Below, one piece after another: positions 1 through 7,287 of a DNA stretch of 43,310 nucleotides; position 1 is the first letter of the stretch; every line of letters starts with the position of its first letter. The stretch spans positions 1-43,310 of the forward strand of contig VXMJ01000082.1 in assembly GCA_009841145.1 (NCBI GenBank), read 5' to 3'. The notes under the pieces are model-generated. The model searched no databases and had not been told where the DNA came from. It saw only the letters and a program-made list of their open reading frames with translations. Origin of the DNA: Caldilineaceae bacterium SB0661_bin_34 (GTDB lineage: Bacteria > Chloroflexota > Anaerolineae > Caldilineales > Caldilineaceae). The translations under genes and the position numbers were made by a program.

Positions 1-520
1 TGGCCTTGTACTTCGGGAACCCCTTGGGCTTGCCGTCCGACTTGCGCACGCCCAGCGACTTCCCTTCAGCCTTGGCCGCGGCCCATGCCTCGAAGAAGCG
101 CGTGTACGCGTCGGCTAGGTACTTGGCCGTGTAGCGGACCGACCCAAAAGGAAGAGCCCGCAGCCAGGACAAATCCATGTCGCGGTACCTCCGTCCCCAC
201 GGAGAGCCCAGGAACGCCCGCACCCAGGCGGCATCGGGTCGGCTCCTGAGGTCCGTGAACCGTTTGCCCAGCGTGAAGAACGACGTGGACAGATCCGGTC
301 GGTTCTCGGGCGGGAAGTCCGTCCACTTGCCGTACGCGCGCGCCAACCGGTACCGCCGCTCGCAGTCGGCCAGCAGGAAGTTCCACACCAACCGGCACGC
401 GCCCGCGATCTGGGCGCACAGGGCGGCTTGGGCGCGGCGGTCAAAGCGGATGCGATACCGCTCGATGCGGACTTCGGTTGTTTTAGACTTGGGGGTAGCA
501 GTCCGGGTTGCCAATTTCAA
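1..520 (-). CDS. tnpB: IS200/IS605-family TnpB (OrfB) RNA-guided nuclease/transposase accessory protein, N-terminal part
   Basis: The minus-strand frame from about position 520 to the window edge is open and reads as the N-terminal helical domain of OrfB/TnpB. It has a basic start, a segment RYRIRF, then CRLVWNFLLADCERRYR, and later FGSVRYTAKYLADAYTRFFEAW. The only possible starts are TTG at 520 or TTG at 514, because a TGA lies four codons upstream and the first in-frame ATG is deep inside the gene. A short GGGCAGG lies just before them. The catalytic RuvC-like part lies outside the window, so activity cannot be judged. No tnpA is visible. A bulged hairpin at 533-568 immediately upstream fits the subterminal palindrome of this IS family. 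TnpB proteins are RNA-guided DNA nucleases that help retain their element; that is family knowledge. Confidence 0.85.
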   Translation of the reverse strand, partial: MKLATRTATPKSKTTEVRIERYRIRFDRRAQAALCAQIAGACRLVWNFLLADCERRYRLARAYGKWTDFPPENRPDLSTSFFTLGKRFTDLRSRPDAAWVRAFLGSPWGRRYRDMDLSWLRALPFGSVRYTAKYLADAYTRFFEAWAAAKAEGKSLGVRKSDGKPKGFPKYKA

Positions 521-532
521 CCTGCCCTGTCA

Positions 533-568
533 GGAAGCCGTGCAGTGCTCGTTACACTCACGGCTTCC
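533..568 (-). repeat. Bulged hairpin, probable left-end palindrome of the IS200/IS605 element
   Basis: Positions 533-542 (ggaagccgtg) pair perfectly with 559-568 (cacggcttcc). After a single bulged C at 543 the stem continues as agtg (544-547) with cact (555-558), closing on a 7-base loop. IS200/IS605 elements end in such imperfect subterminal hairpins, which TnpA binds as single-stranded DNA. Its place 12 bases before the tnpB start supports that role. The exact element tip, expected a little to the right, cannot be fixed without an empty site. Confidence 0.65.
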
Positions 569-610
569 GTTTATTGTAGCGCACAGTCCTGGTACACAGG
601 TATATAAGCC

Positions 611-620
611 CCTGTTTCAT
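611..620. repeat. Target-site duplication of the ISAs1 element, left copy
   Basis: The 10 bases cctgtttcat directly precede the left inverted repeat and are repeated exactly after the right inverted repeat at 1870-1879. ISAs1-family elements duplicate about 8-10 bp of target. Confidence 0.93.
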
Positions 621-638
621 CAGGGCAATCGCAAGATT
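621..638. repeat. ISAs1 left terminal inverted repeat
   Basis: These 18 bases, starting cagggcaatcg, are an exact reverse complement of 1852-1869. Confidence 0.93.
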
Positions 639-698
639 GTGTTGTGGGAGTGCTTGTCTAGGATCGGGGCTCCTTGTTGACACCATGGAGTTTCCCTC

Positions 699-1853
699 AT
701 GGCCCCTGGCCTGGCCGCGTCCCTGCGAAGCTGTCTGGAGGAGGTGTCGGATCCCCGCAGCGCCCATGCCCGCAGGCACCCGCTTACGTCCGTTCTCTTC
801 CTGGCTCTGACCGCCGTCATCGGCGGCGCCGACACCTGGGTGGAGGTGGAGGAGTTCGGTCGGGACCACCGCGCCTGGTTCGAGCGGTGGTTGCACCTGC
901 CGCACGGCATTCCCTCCCACGATACCTTCTCCCACGACACCTTTGGCCGGGTCTTTGCCCTCCTCGACCCGGAGCCGCGGGAGGCGGGGTTTGCCCGGTG
1001 GGTGCAGACCCTGCACGACCAACTGACGGGTCAGGTGGTGGCCCTGGACGGCAAGACCGCCCGGCGCTCACACGACCGGAGCCACGGTCGGTCGGCCCTG
1101 CACACGGTCAGCGCCTATGCCGGTGAGAGCCGGTGGGTACTGGCCCAGACGGTGGTGGCGGCCTAGTCCAATGAAATCACGACCGTCCCCGAGGTGCTGG
1201 CCCTGCTGGACCTGGCGGGAGCCACGGTTACCCTCGATGCCCTCGGCTGCCAGAAGGAACTGGCCCGGCACATCCGGTCGCAGCAGGCCGACTATGTGCT
1301 GACGGTTAAGGAGAACCAGCCGATGCTGAGGGCCGCCCTGGAGGAGACCTTCAGCGTGGAGCGCGAGGCACAGTTTGAGGGTTGTCCCCATACCGCCCAC
1401 CGCACCGTGAACGGGGGCCACGGGCGCATCGAGATCCGTCGCGGCTGGGCCGTGGGCGACCCGGAGTACCTGCAATATGTGGACCCGGAGGCACACTGGC
1501 CCGACCTGCACAGCCTCCTGCTGGTGGAAGCGGAACGACGGGTGGGAGGCCAAGTCAGCACCGAAACCCGCTACTTCATTTCCAGCCATCCTCCCGAGGC
1601 GCGCCATCTGTTGGCCACGGTGAGGGCACACTGGGGCATTGAGAACAGCCTGCACTGGGTCCTGGACGTGGCCTTTCGGGAGGATGAGAGCCGGGTGCGC
1701 ACGGGCCACGCTCCCCGCAACCTGTGCCTGCTGAGGCGCATGGCGCTCAACCTGCTCCGGCAGGACACCTCCGTCCAGGCCGGGGTGGCCATCCGCCGCC
1801 GCAAGGCCGGCCGCAATCTCGCCTACATGGAGCAAGTCCTGGGCTTAGCCTAA
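699..1853 (+). pseudogene. ISAs1-family DDE transposase, interrupted by an in-frame TAG
   Basis: One frame runs from ATG 699 to the TAA at 1851-1853, broken only by TAG at 1164-1166. The N-terminal piece (155 residues) has the ISAs1 start (SLRSCLEEVSDPRSAH...) and the first catalytic aspartate region ALDGKTARRS. The C-terminal piece continues directly with SNEITTVPEVL and ends with the ...RAHWGIENSLHWVLDVAF block that carries the catalytic glutamate. Family members usually have lysine just before SNEIT, so an AAG to TAG change is the simplest explanation. Because the frame is otherwise intact, the mutation is recent, a sequencing error, or suppressed at low level. Translation restarting downstream would lack the first catalytic Asp. 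Confidence 0.9.
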
Positions 1854-1869
1854 TCTTGCGATTGCCCTG
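1852..1869. repeat. ISAs1 right terminal inverted repeat
   Basis: This is the exact 18-base reverse complement of 621-638. Its first two bases are the last two of the transposase stop codon TAA. Confidence 0.93.
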
Positions 1870-1879
1870 CCTGTTTCAT
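1870..1879. repeat. Target-site duplication of the ISAs1 element, right copy
   Basis: These 10 bases (cctgtttcat) match 611-620 exactly. The stop codon of the neighbouring permease (1876-1878 read on the minus strand) lies inside this copy. Confidence 0.93.
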
Positions 1880-2961
1880 CCTTCCAAGGCCAGCTGTTGC
1901 TGTTGTCGTTGGATTTCGCGGGCGAGAACGAAAGCAAGGATGACAATGAATCCGATCAGAATTGCCAGATCCAGGGCGACATCCGCAAAACGGGCCGCAT
2001 TGCGACTGATCTCCAATAGCGGATTCATGATGTAGTACGTCGGAAACACGCGGCCGATCCACTGCGGAACCTGCGGGAAGATCTCAAGGATGCCCGGCGC
2101 GTACAGGACCAGCCCCAGGACCTTGATGATGCCCATGAAAGTCTCCATGTCCCGCGACAAGGAGCCCAGAATCACGCCCAGGATCGAGGACATGAGTCCA
2201 CCCAGGGCGATCACCAGCAACAGCAAACCCGGATTCCCGGCGAACGCGTTGTTCAGTGCCAGGATGATCAGCGCCATCAGGCCGCTCAGGATGAAACCCA
2301 CGGCAGTTTTGGCCAAATACACGTCCAGTAGAGACGCGGGAGTTGTGGTGAGGGCCACCAGCGTACCCTTCTGTTTCTCATCCACCAAGGACGACGAGGG
2401 AATGAAGAGCCCGCTCAGGACGATCGCCATGATCAGGAGCAAGGGCAGGAGACGCTGCGACCAAGTGGCGGTGCTGGCCTTGCCCAACTGGCCAACTTCC
2501 ACATTGACCGGCAGTTCATCGAAGACCAAGCCGGTCGCCTCCACCACGGCCCGCGCCACCGCGGCTTCGATGAGCATGAGGCTGCGGGCTCCCGCTTCCC
2601 CCCACCGATAGGTGTTCGTCCTGGCGACCGCACCGCCCTCCCGCAGGACATTGGCGAAGTCCGCCTCCAGACTCATGCCCCATTCCACACTGCCCCGTGC
2701 CACCGCCGCTTCCAAGGCCGCTTGGGAGGCATAGGATCGGGTTTGGATGCTGGGGTGATCGGCCAAGGCCTGTACCAGAGTCTCGTTGCCACCGGCGTCG
2801 AAGAGCCCCAGGCGCGGGGTCTGTGCAAACAAATCGCCGAAGATGAGTGCCACCAGCAGGCTCAGAAGCACGGGCATCACGAGCACATAGATGCTCATGA
2901 AGCTGGTCAGACCCAGCCGGATTTCCTTTCCCATCAGAACCCAGATGCGCTGTACGTCCAT
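1876..2961 (-). CDS. ABC-2 type exporter permease (second permease subunit)
   Basis: This 361-residue membrane protein begins MDVQRIWVLMGKEIRLGL. It has one N-terminal membrane segment, a large extracytoplasmic domain (roughly residues 45-185), then five C-terminal hydrophobic segments, the layout of ABC-2 exporter permeases of the NatB/YhaP type. The ATG at 2961 shares one base with the upstream permease stop (TGATG), so the two are translationally coupled. The open frame extends to 3123, but that extension is the tail of the previous gene read in another frame. The charged tail EIQRQQQQLALEG ends at a TGA that lies inside the target duplication of the ISAs1 element, so the protein is intact. 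It probably forms a heterodimeric exporter with the preceding permease and the ATPase at 4019-4885. The substrate is unknown. Confidence 0.88.
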   Translation of the reverse strand: MDVQRIWVLMGKEIRLGLTSFMSIYVLVMPVLLSLLVALIFGDLFAQTPRLGLFDAGGNETLVQALADHPSIQTRSYASQAALEAAVARGSVEWGMSLEADFANVLREGGAVARTNTYRWGEAGARSLMLIEAAVARAVVEATGLVFDELPVNVEVGQLGKASTATWSQRLLPLLLIMAIVLSGLFIPSSSLVDEKQKGTLVALTTTPASLLDVYLAKTAVGFILSGLMALIILALNNAFAGNPGLLLLVIALGGLMSSILGVILGSLSRDMETFMGIIKVLGLVLYAPGILEIFPQVPQWIGRVFPTYYIMNPLLEISRNAARFADVALDLAILIGFIVILAFVLAREIQRQQQQLALEG

Positions 2962-4022
2962 CAGAGCCTTCTCCGCAACACGGCGCCACCGATGACCAGG
3001 GCCGCGGGACCGGCGGCCGCCAGCAGGGACAGATCGCGGGCCACATCCGCCCAGCCCGCTTGGAAATTGAGCACGCGATGCAACGCATCCGCGAAGTAAT
3101 GGGAAGGTACCAGTTCCATCCAACCCGAAGCCAGGCCCGGCAACATGATGGAAAGCGCGGGAATCAGGAACAGGATCAGTGTCAGGGTACCCCAGGCCAG
3201 AACGGACGTGTTGTCCCGGGAAATGGCGGCAATGAAGAAGGCCATGCCGACGATCAGCAGGCTGCCCAGAAACAGAGTCGTCAACAACAGCAAGGGCAAA
3301 ACGACGATCTTGCCGGTGACGAGGACCACGATCACCACTTGGCCCATGGCCAGAACCAGTCCCGTCACAATCTTGGCCGCCAGGAATGTGGGCAGTCTCA
3401 GGGGACCGGTGAGGAGCGCCCGCGCGGTGCCGGTCTCGATCTCCCGGACTATCAGCGTGCCCAGGCCCAGCACTTCCGTCATGACCATGGCGAGCAGGAG
3501 CAGAGGCAGGAAGCGATCCCGCACGGAGAGCGGCTGTCCCAACAGGTCATGTCCCAGGACAAACTCGGTCTCTTCGATGGGGGACAGCCTGGCCAGCAGG
3601 TCCGAGTTGACCGCGTTGGCTATGAACACCAGGAGGTCGTGGAACACCTGCTTGGCTTCGGCGGGAACATTGGGCGCGTAGAAGGCCTGCAATGTGGTCG
3701 ACTCGCCCCGGGCAGCCGCCTGCGCAGCTGCCGCGGGCACGGACATCCCGACGAAATAGTCGTCCGTGTCCTCCAACGCCGCCAGCATTTCGTCCTTGGA
3801 GGGAAAGAGGGTGAAGGCTTCCTCCTCGGCTACGCGTTGGCGGAACTCCGAGGAGGCCGAGGGATCCTCCAGATGGATGGCCACGCCGACGGAGTTCTCT
3901 GTCTGAAGCGGCAACAGGAAGTAAATGGCCAGGTAGAGGACCAGGGCCAAGCCCGTGACCGTGGCGAAGAACCGATTGCGGAAGAACAGCTTGACGTCCT
4001 TCGCCACCAGCGTGCCGATCAT
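2961..4022 (-). CDS. ABC-2 type exporter permease (first permease subunit)
   Basis: This 353-residue protein has a basic N-terminus (MIGTLVAKDVKLFFRNRFF), one membrane segment, an extracytoplasmic domain to about residue 165, and a cluster of C-terminal membrane segments (LLLLAMVMTEVLGLGTLIV, IVTGLVLAMGQVVIVVLV and others). The phrase REIETGTARALLTGPL after the second segment is the coupling region typical of ABC-2 permeases, as in EKE..GT...L. It overlaps the ATPase gene by 4 bases (4019-4022) and the next permease by one, so the three genes form one operon. It is similar in size and plan to its partner at 1876-2961 but diverged. Export of a lipid, drug or ion cannot be told apart from sequence. 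Confidence 0.88.
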   Translation of the reverse strand: MIGTLVAKDVKLFFRNRFFATVTGLALVLYLAIYFLLPLQTENSVGVAIHLEDPSASSEFRQRVAEEEAFTLFPSKDEMLAALEDTDDYFVGMSVPAAAAQAAARGESTTLQAFYAPNVPAEAKQVFHDLLVFIANAVNSDLLARLSPIEETEFVLGHDLLGQPLSVRDRFLPLLLLAMVMTEVLGLGTLIVREIETGTARALLTGPLRLPTFLAAKIVTGLVLAMGQVVIVVLVTGKIVVLPLLLLTTLFLGSLLIVGMAFFIAAISRDNTSVLAWGTLTLILFLIPALSIMLPGLASGWMELVPSHYFADALHRVLNFQAGWADVARDLSLLAAAGPAALVIGGAVLRRRL

Positions 4023-4885
4023 CCTTGCAGCCCCCGGCCCGTGATGTCGATGAAGATGTCCTCCAGCGTTGCCTCTTCGCTGTGCACGGTCAGGACATGC
4101 TCGTTCCGAAACAGGTCGTGCACCGCTTGGGCCGTGCCGGATTCGTCCAGGGTCACTTCCCTCAGCTCCGTCTGGCCGTTGGCGAGTCTGACTTCCACCT
4201 TGAGCGCCCGCAGGCCAAACCGCTGCTTCAGGGCCGCAGGCGTGTCCAGGGCGACGATCCGGCCTTCATGGATGAAGGCCACCCGATCCGACAGCTTGTC
4301 CGCTTCCACCATGTCGTGGGTGGTCAGAAACACGGCAGTGCCCTCCCGGGTCGCCGTCTCGATCAAGGCATGAATGGTCTGTGTTGACACCGGGTCGAGC
4401 CCGTCCGTGGGTTCGTCCAGAAACAGCAGCCGGGGGCGGCTGACCAGCGCGCGGGCCATCATGAGGCGTTGCTTCATGCCCTTGGAATAGTTGGCGACGT
4501 GCTCCTTCTCCCGTCCGCTCAGGCCGACCCTTTCCAGAAGCGCCATGGCATCGAAGTCGGCCACCTTATAGAGCCGCGCGAACAGGTTGAGGTTTTCCAC
4601 CGCGTTCAACTGCTCGTACAGATTGGTGGATTCATAGGAGATGCCCATCTCCTGCTGCGCCTTCTTGCGCTCGGACACGATGTCCATGCCCAGCAGCTCG
4701 GCCGTGCCGGCTTGGGGCGTGAGCTGTCCCGTCAGCAGTCTCACCGTGGTCGACTTGCCCGCGCCGTTGGGTCCCAGGAAGCCGAACACCTCGCCTTCCG
4801 CCACGTCGAACGAAATGCCGTCCACAGCCAGATTCTCGCCGTAGCTGAAACTCAAATCCTTCACTGATATAGCCGGACTCGTCAT
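4019..4885 (-). CDS. ABC exporter ATP-binding protein
   Basis: This 288-residue ATPase shows Walker A GPNGAGKST (38-46), a signature-like YSKGMKQR (about 133-140), Walker B LLFLDEP (153-159) followed by TDGLDP, and the switch histidine in FLTTHD. The C-terminal 70 residues (VEVRLANGQTELREV... to EEATLEDIFIDITGR) are the accessory domain common to ATPases of ABC-2 exporters (CcmA/NatA/DrrA type). It powers the two permeases encoded downstream with overlapping ends. The start at 4885 is supported by GAGTGAGGA immediately before the ATG. A short hairpin (4895-4919) sits just upstream of that ribosome binding site. Confidence 0.93.
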   Translation of the reverse strand: MTSPAISVKDLSFSYGENLAVDGISFDVAEGEVFGFLGPNGAGKSTTVRLLTGQLTPQAGTAELLGMDIVSERKKAQQEMGISYESTNLYEQLNAVENLNLFARLYKVADFDAMALLERVGLSGREKEHVANYSKGMKQRLMMARALVSRPRLLFLDEPTDGLDPVSTQTIHALIETATREGTAVFLTTHDMVEADKLSDRVAFIHEGRIVALDTPAALKQRFGLRALKVEVRLANGQTELREVTLDESGTAQAVHDLFRNEHVLTVHSEEATLEDIFIDITGRGLQG

Positions 4886-4894
4886 TCCTCACTC

Positions 4895-4919
4895 CTGGCG
4901 GATGCTCGGGTTCCGCCAG
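4895..4919 (-). promoter_or_regulatory. Inverted repeat in the leader of the ABC exporter operon
   Basis: ctggcgga (4895-4902) and tccgccag (4912-4919) form a perfect 8-bp inverted repeat with a 9-base spacer. It ends directly before the ribosome binding site of the exporter ATPase. It could be a repressor operator or an RNA hairpin that limits ribosome access. No regulator gene adjoins it. Confidence 0.35.
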
Positions 4920-5052
4920 CTTGCCTGGCCGAAGTATCCCTAGCCCATTTTGGATCCAGGCCAAGTGGCCCGGTTCACAAATGGTTTGGTTCTGGTGCGA
5001 CCGCCCCGGGAACAGGCCGGACAGTTCGTATTATGGCCATGAGAGACAAGCC

Positions 5053-5544
5053 TCAGCCCTGCGGCAGACGGTTGAGAAGTTTCCACTGGCCGTCGACCAG
5101 TTCGACATCGATGGTCCACTGAGTGGCCTGGACCGAACGAAGGCCGAAAATGCCGCGGTCGTCCGTGTGGTAGACGGCCACGGTCACGACCGCGGCACTG
5201 CCATCGACAGCGGCATCGACAACCTTGAGTCTGAAAGTGCCGGGAGAATAATATCCAAACAGAATATCGCCGTCCTTTTCGTTCAATTCCTCCCAGCGTT
5301 CCGGCGCAAACAGTTTTTCATACTGGTCCATTTCGCCCCGTTGCAGGGCGAGATAGCCGTTGTAGACCACGGCCTCGGGACTGTTGTCCGTCCGGTACAG
5401 CGGCAACGGCTCAATGTCGGTCTGGTCACGGTTGGCCACCACTGAAATCAGAGCGACCAGGAACAGGGTGCCGATCAGGATCAGTAGGCCGATTGTAAAG
5501 CGGTCCAGCTGCCAGAAGCGGCCGGGGGCGGTGGTGTCACTCAT
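5053..5544 (-). CDS. Small membrane-anchored protein with a possible NTF2-like extracytoplasmic domain
   Basis: From ATG 5544 the protein is 163 residues: a short cytoplasmic start (MSDTTAPGRFWQLDRF), one hydrophobic anchor (TIGLLILIGTLFLVALISVV), then a soluble domain of about 125 residues. The domain has an alternating pattern ending VQATQWTIDVELVDGQWKLLNRL, reminiscent of NTF2-like or DUF4878-type lipoproteins. The frame extends upstream to 5577, but the ATG at 5544 overlaps the preceding gene's stop by 8 bases, which suits coupled translation. It is likely co-expressed with the DUF5671-like membrane protein. No catalytic motif is apparent and the function is unknown. Confidence 0.7.
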   Translation of the reverse strand: MSDTTAPGRFWQLDRFTIGLLILIGTLFLVALISVVANRDQTDIEPLPLYRTDNSPEAVVYNGYLALQRGEMDQYEKLFAPERWEELNEKDGDILFGYYSPGTFRLKVVDAAVDGSAAVVTVAVYHTDDRGIFGLRSVQATQWTIDVELVDGQWKLLNRLPQG

Positions 5545-7240
5545 GGGTTTCCTCCGGTGTTCCGTGCCCGGCTGCATCCAGTTCCGCCCGTTGGCGGACC
5601 AGGCTGTCCCGACGGAGGGTCAATTCGTTGATTTCGCGATCCAGGGATGCCAGTTCCCTGTCCAGCCGCGTCCGGGCGCGGTCCCCGTCCGGTTCCGGCG
5701 CGGGCCAATCCTCTTCCCGTCGGAGCAGCACCAGGTGCCAGATCAGCACGGCCACGGCCACCGGGATGCCGGTCAGCCGCATTTCCCACTGGGTATCCTC
5801 GCCGCCGGTCCAGAGCAGCAGAAGGGCATAGAGGATAAGGCCGCTCTGCACCAGCAGGAACAGGACGCTGACCAGCGAAACCAGATAGAGGTAGATGCGC
5901 CGGGGAACGATGGCCAGAATGGATTGCGAACTCCCGCGGGCGTGTCGACCAATGGTCTGCCAGACGGCGACCAGCAGTGGAATGGACGCCAGAGTCCAAC
6001 TCCAATCCTCCACACTGCCGGGAAACCAGGCAGGAAGCAGTCTGGTCTTCACGCCAAACACAACGTCGTCGAGGTCCGCAAGATCCGGGGCGAGTGGACC
6101 CTGCAGTAGGTCCCGAAGGATGAAGCTGGTGCCGGCGGATAGCACCGTCAACCCCACGGCAGCCAGGGCGTAGTCCCGGAAGCGGGGCAGGGCGACGGCC
6201 CACTCGGCGGCGGGTTTGTGATCCGGAGAACGACGGCCGAGCCAGACGTACAGTTGCCAGCAGGCCAGGCCGATTGGGAGTGTCACGGCAACCGCGAGCA
6301 GAACCTGAACCCGACCTAGATACCACGGCTGCACCAGCTGATCCGTAAAAAGGGGCTGCAACAGGGGCTTGAGCGTGAGGCCAAGGGCAACGAAGAGCAG
6401 GATTACGCCCGTGAACATGCCGGCCTGCAGGTAGCCGGTTCGGAATGCCGCGGCCAGAGTGGTTGCGCCGGCCTCCGGCCGGTTGCAACGCAGGTGCTCC
6501 AACCGGGTCAGCACCAGCAGGGTGGCCAGTACCACGGCGACATTGCCGGACAGAATCCAGGTGGTGGGCTCGCCGCCCATCTGCACGGCGCCCCCCAGCA
6601 GTGCAGGTAGCAGCAAATGGAAGGCTGCGTTGTGAAGGTAGCCGATGATCAGCAGCAGGCATGTCAGCGACATCAGCAGTTGACAGCCCGCGGCGATGAA
6701 TCGCACCAGACGCGTCCGGTTGGCGTTTCGTTCGGAGATGCAGATGCCCGCGAACCGGTCCACGCACAGGGCCGCGACCGCCAACGGTACCATTGCCATC
6801 GGCAGGGAGATCAGCACTGTGCGGGCCGGTACGGCCTGGAGGCCCGGCAGCATCTGGAGCGGCACGGAAATGAAGTTCGCAAGTCCAGCTCCGAACCAGT
6901 AGAAACTGACCACCAGGCAAAGCCAAACAAACAGGTGTCGGAGGGAACTCCGTGCCTCCGCCTGATCTCCGCGCAGGTAGCCCTGAATTAGAGTCCAATG
7001 GACGACGAAGAACAGCAGAGCCACCAGCAGAACGCTGCCACTTTCGAGGATGGTCTCAACCGGCCAGGCAAGCGGATTGAGCCAGTCGCCACCGAGGCTG
7101 ATCCAGAAGTTGGTCAGCTCCTGTGTCAGGGACCACAGGTTGCCGTGAATTGCGACCAGGCCGACAAACGCGACGGTGTAGAGGTACAGACGCCGGACAA
7201 CAACCAGGCGGGGTCGTTGTACCTCAACGGAAATGGTCAC
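5537..7240 (-). CDS. Large polytopic membrane protein, DUF5671-like
   Basis: This 567-residue protein has about a dozen hydrophobic segments and a C-terminal charged coiled-coil-like tail (RARTRLDRELASLDREINELTLRRDSLV split over several heptads). The motif RRLYLYTVAFVGLVA near the start recurs as RRIYLYLVSLVSVLFLL near residue 450, which points to repeated DUF5671-type units. I recognise these mainly from Chloroflexota proteins; this assignment is from memory of the motif, not a search. No catalytic or transport motif is visible. It overlaps the small anchored protein gene by 8 bases, and the nitrilase-fold gene ends 47 bases upstream, so the three may be one transcript. Confidence 0.7.
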   Translation of the reverse strand: MTISVEVQRPRLVVVRRLYLYTVAFVGLVAIHGNLWSLTQELTNFWISLGGDWLNPLAWPVETILESGSVLLVALLFFVVHWTLIQGYLRGDQAEARSSLRHLFVWLCLVVSFYWFGAGLANFISVPLQMLPGLQAVPARTVLISLPMAMVPLAVAALCVDRFAGICISERNANRTRLVRFIAAGCQLLMSLTCLLLIIGYLHNAAFHLLLPALLGGAVQMGGEPTTWILSGNVAVVLATLLVLTRLEHLRCNRPEAGATTLAAAFRTGYLQAGMFTGVILLFVALGLTLKPLLQPLFTDQLVQPWYLGRVQVLLAVAVTLPIGLACWQLYVWLGRRSPDHKPAAEWAVALPRFRDYALAAVGLTVLSAGTSFILRDLLQGPLAPDLADLDDVVFGVKTRLLPAWFPGSVEDWSWTLASIPLLVAVWQTIGRHARGSSQSILAIVPRRIYLYLVSLVSVLFLLVQSGLILYALLLLWTGGEDTQWEMRLTGIPVAVAVLIWHLVLLRREEDWPAPEPDGDRARTRLDRELASLDREINELTLRRDSLVRQRAELDAAGHGTPEETHE

Positions 7241-7287
7241 CGGTCAAGCAGCCCGGGTTGAGACGGACATCCGCGTTCCGGCGCGCC

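Larger units (their letters stand above)
621..1869 (+). mobile_element. Complete ISAs1-family insertion sequence (1249 bp)
   Basis: The element is bounded by perfect 18-bp terminal inverted repeats: cagggcaatcgcaagatt at 621-638 and its reverse complement at 1852-1869. Exact 10-bp direct repeats (611-620 and 1870-1879) flank it. It carries a single transposase reading frame that fills most of its length, with the right repeat overlapping the stop codon. Identical ends and an intact target duplication indicate a fairly recent insertion. The transposase contains an in-frame amber codon, so this copy is probably non-autonomous. Confidence 0.93.

Noticed and set aside
3060..4373. A 437-codon plus-strand frame opposite the exporter genes.
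   Set aside because: Its composition (Gln, Gly, His, Arg rich) is that of an antisense shadow of GC-rich permease and ATPase genes. The minus-strand frames carry clear family motifs.
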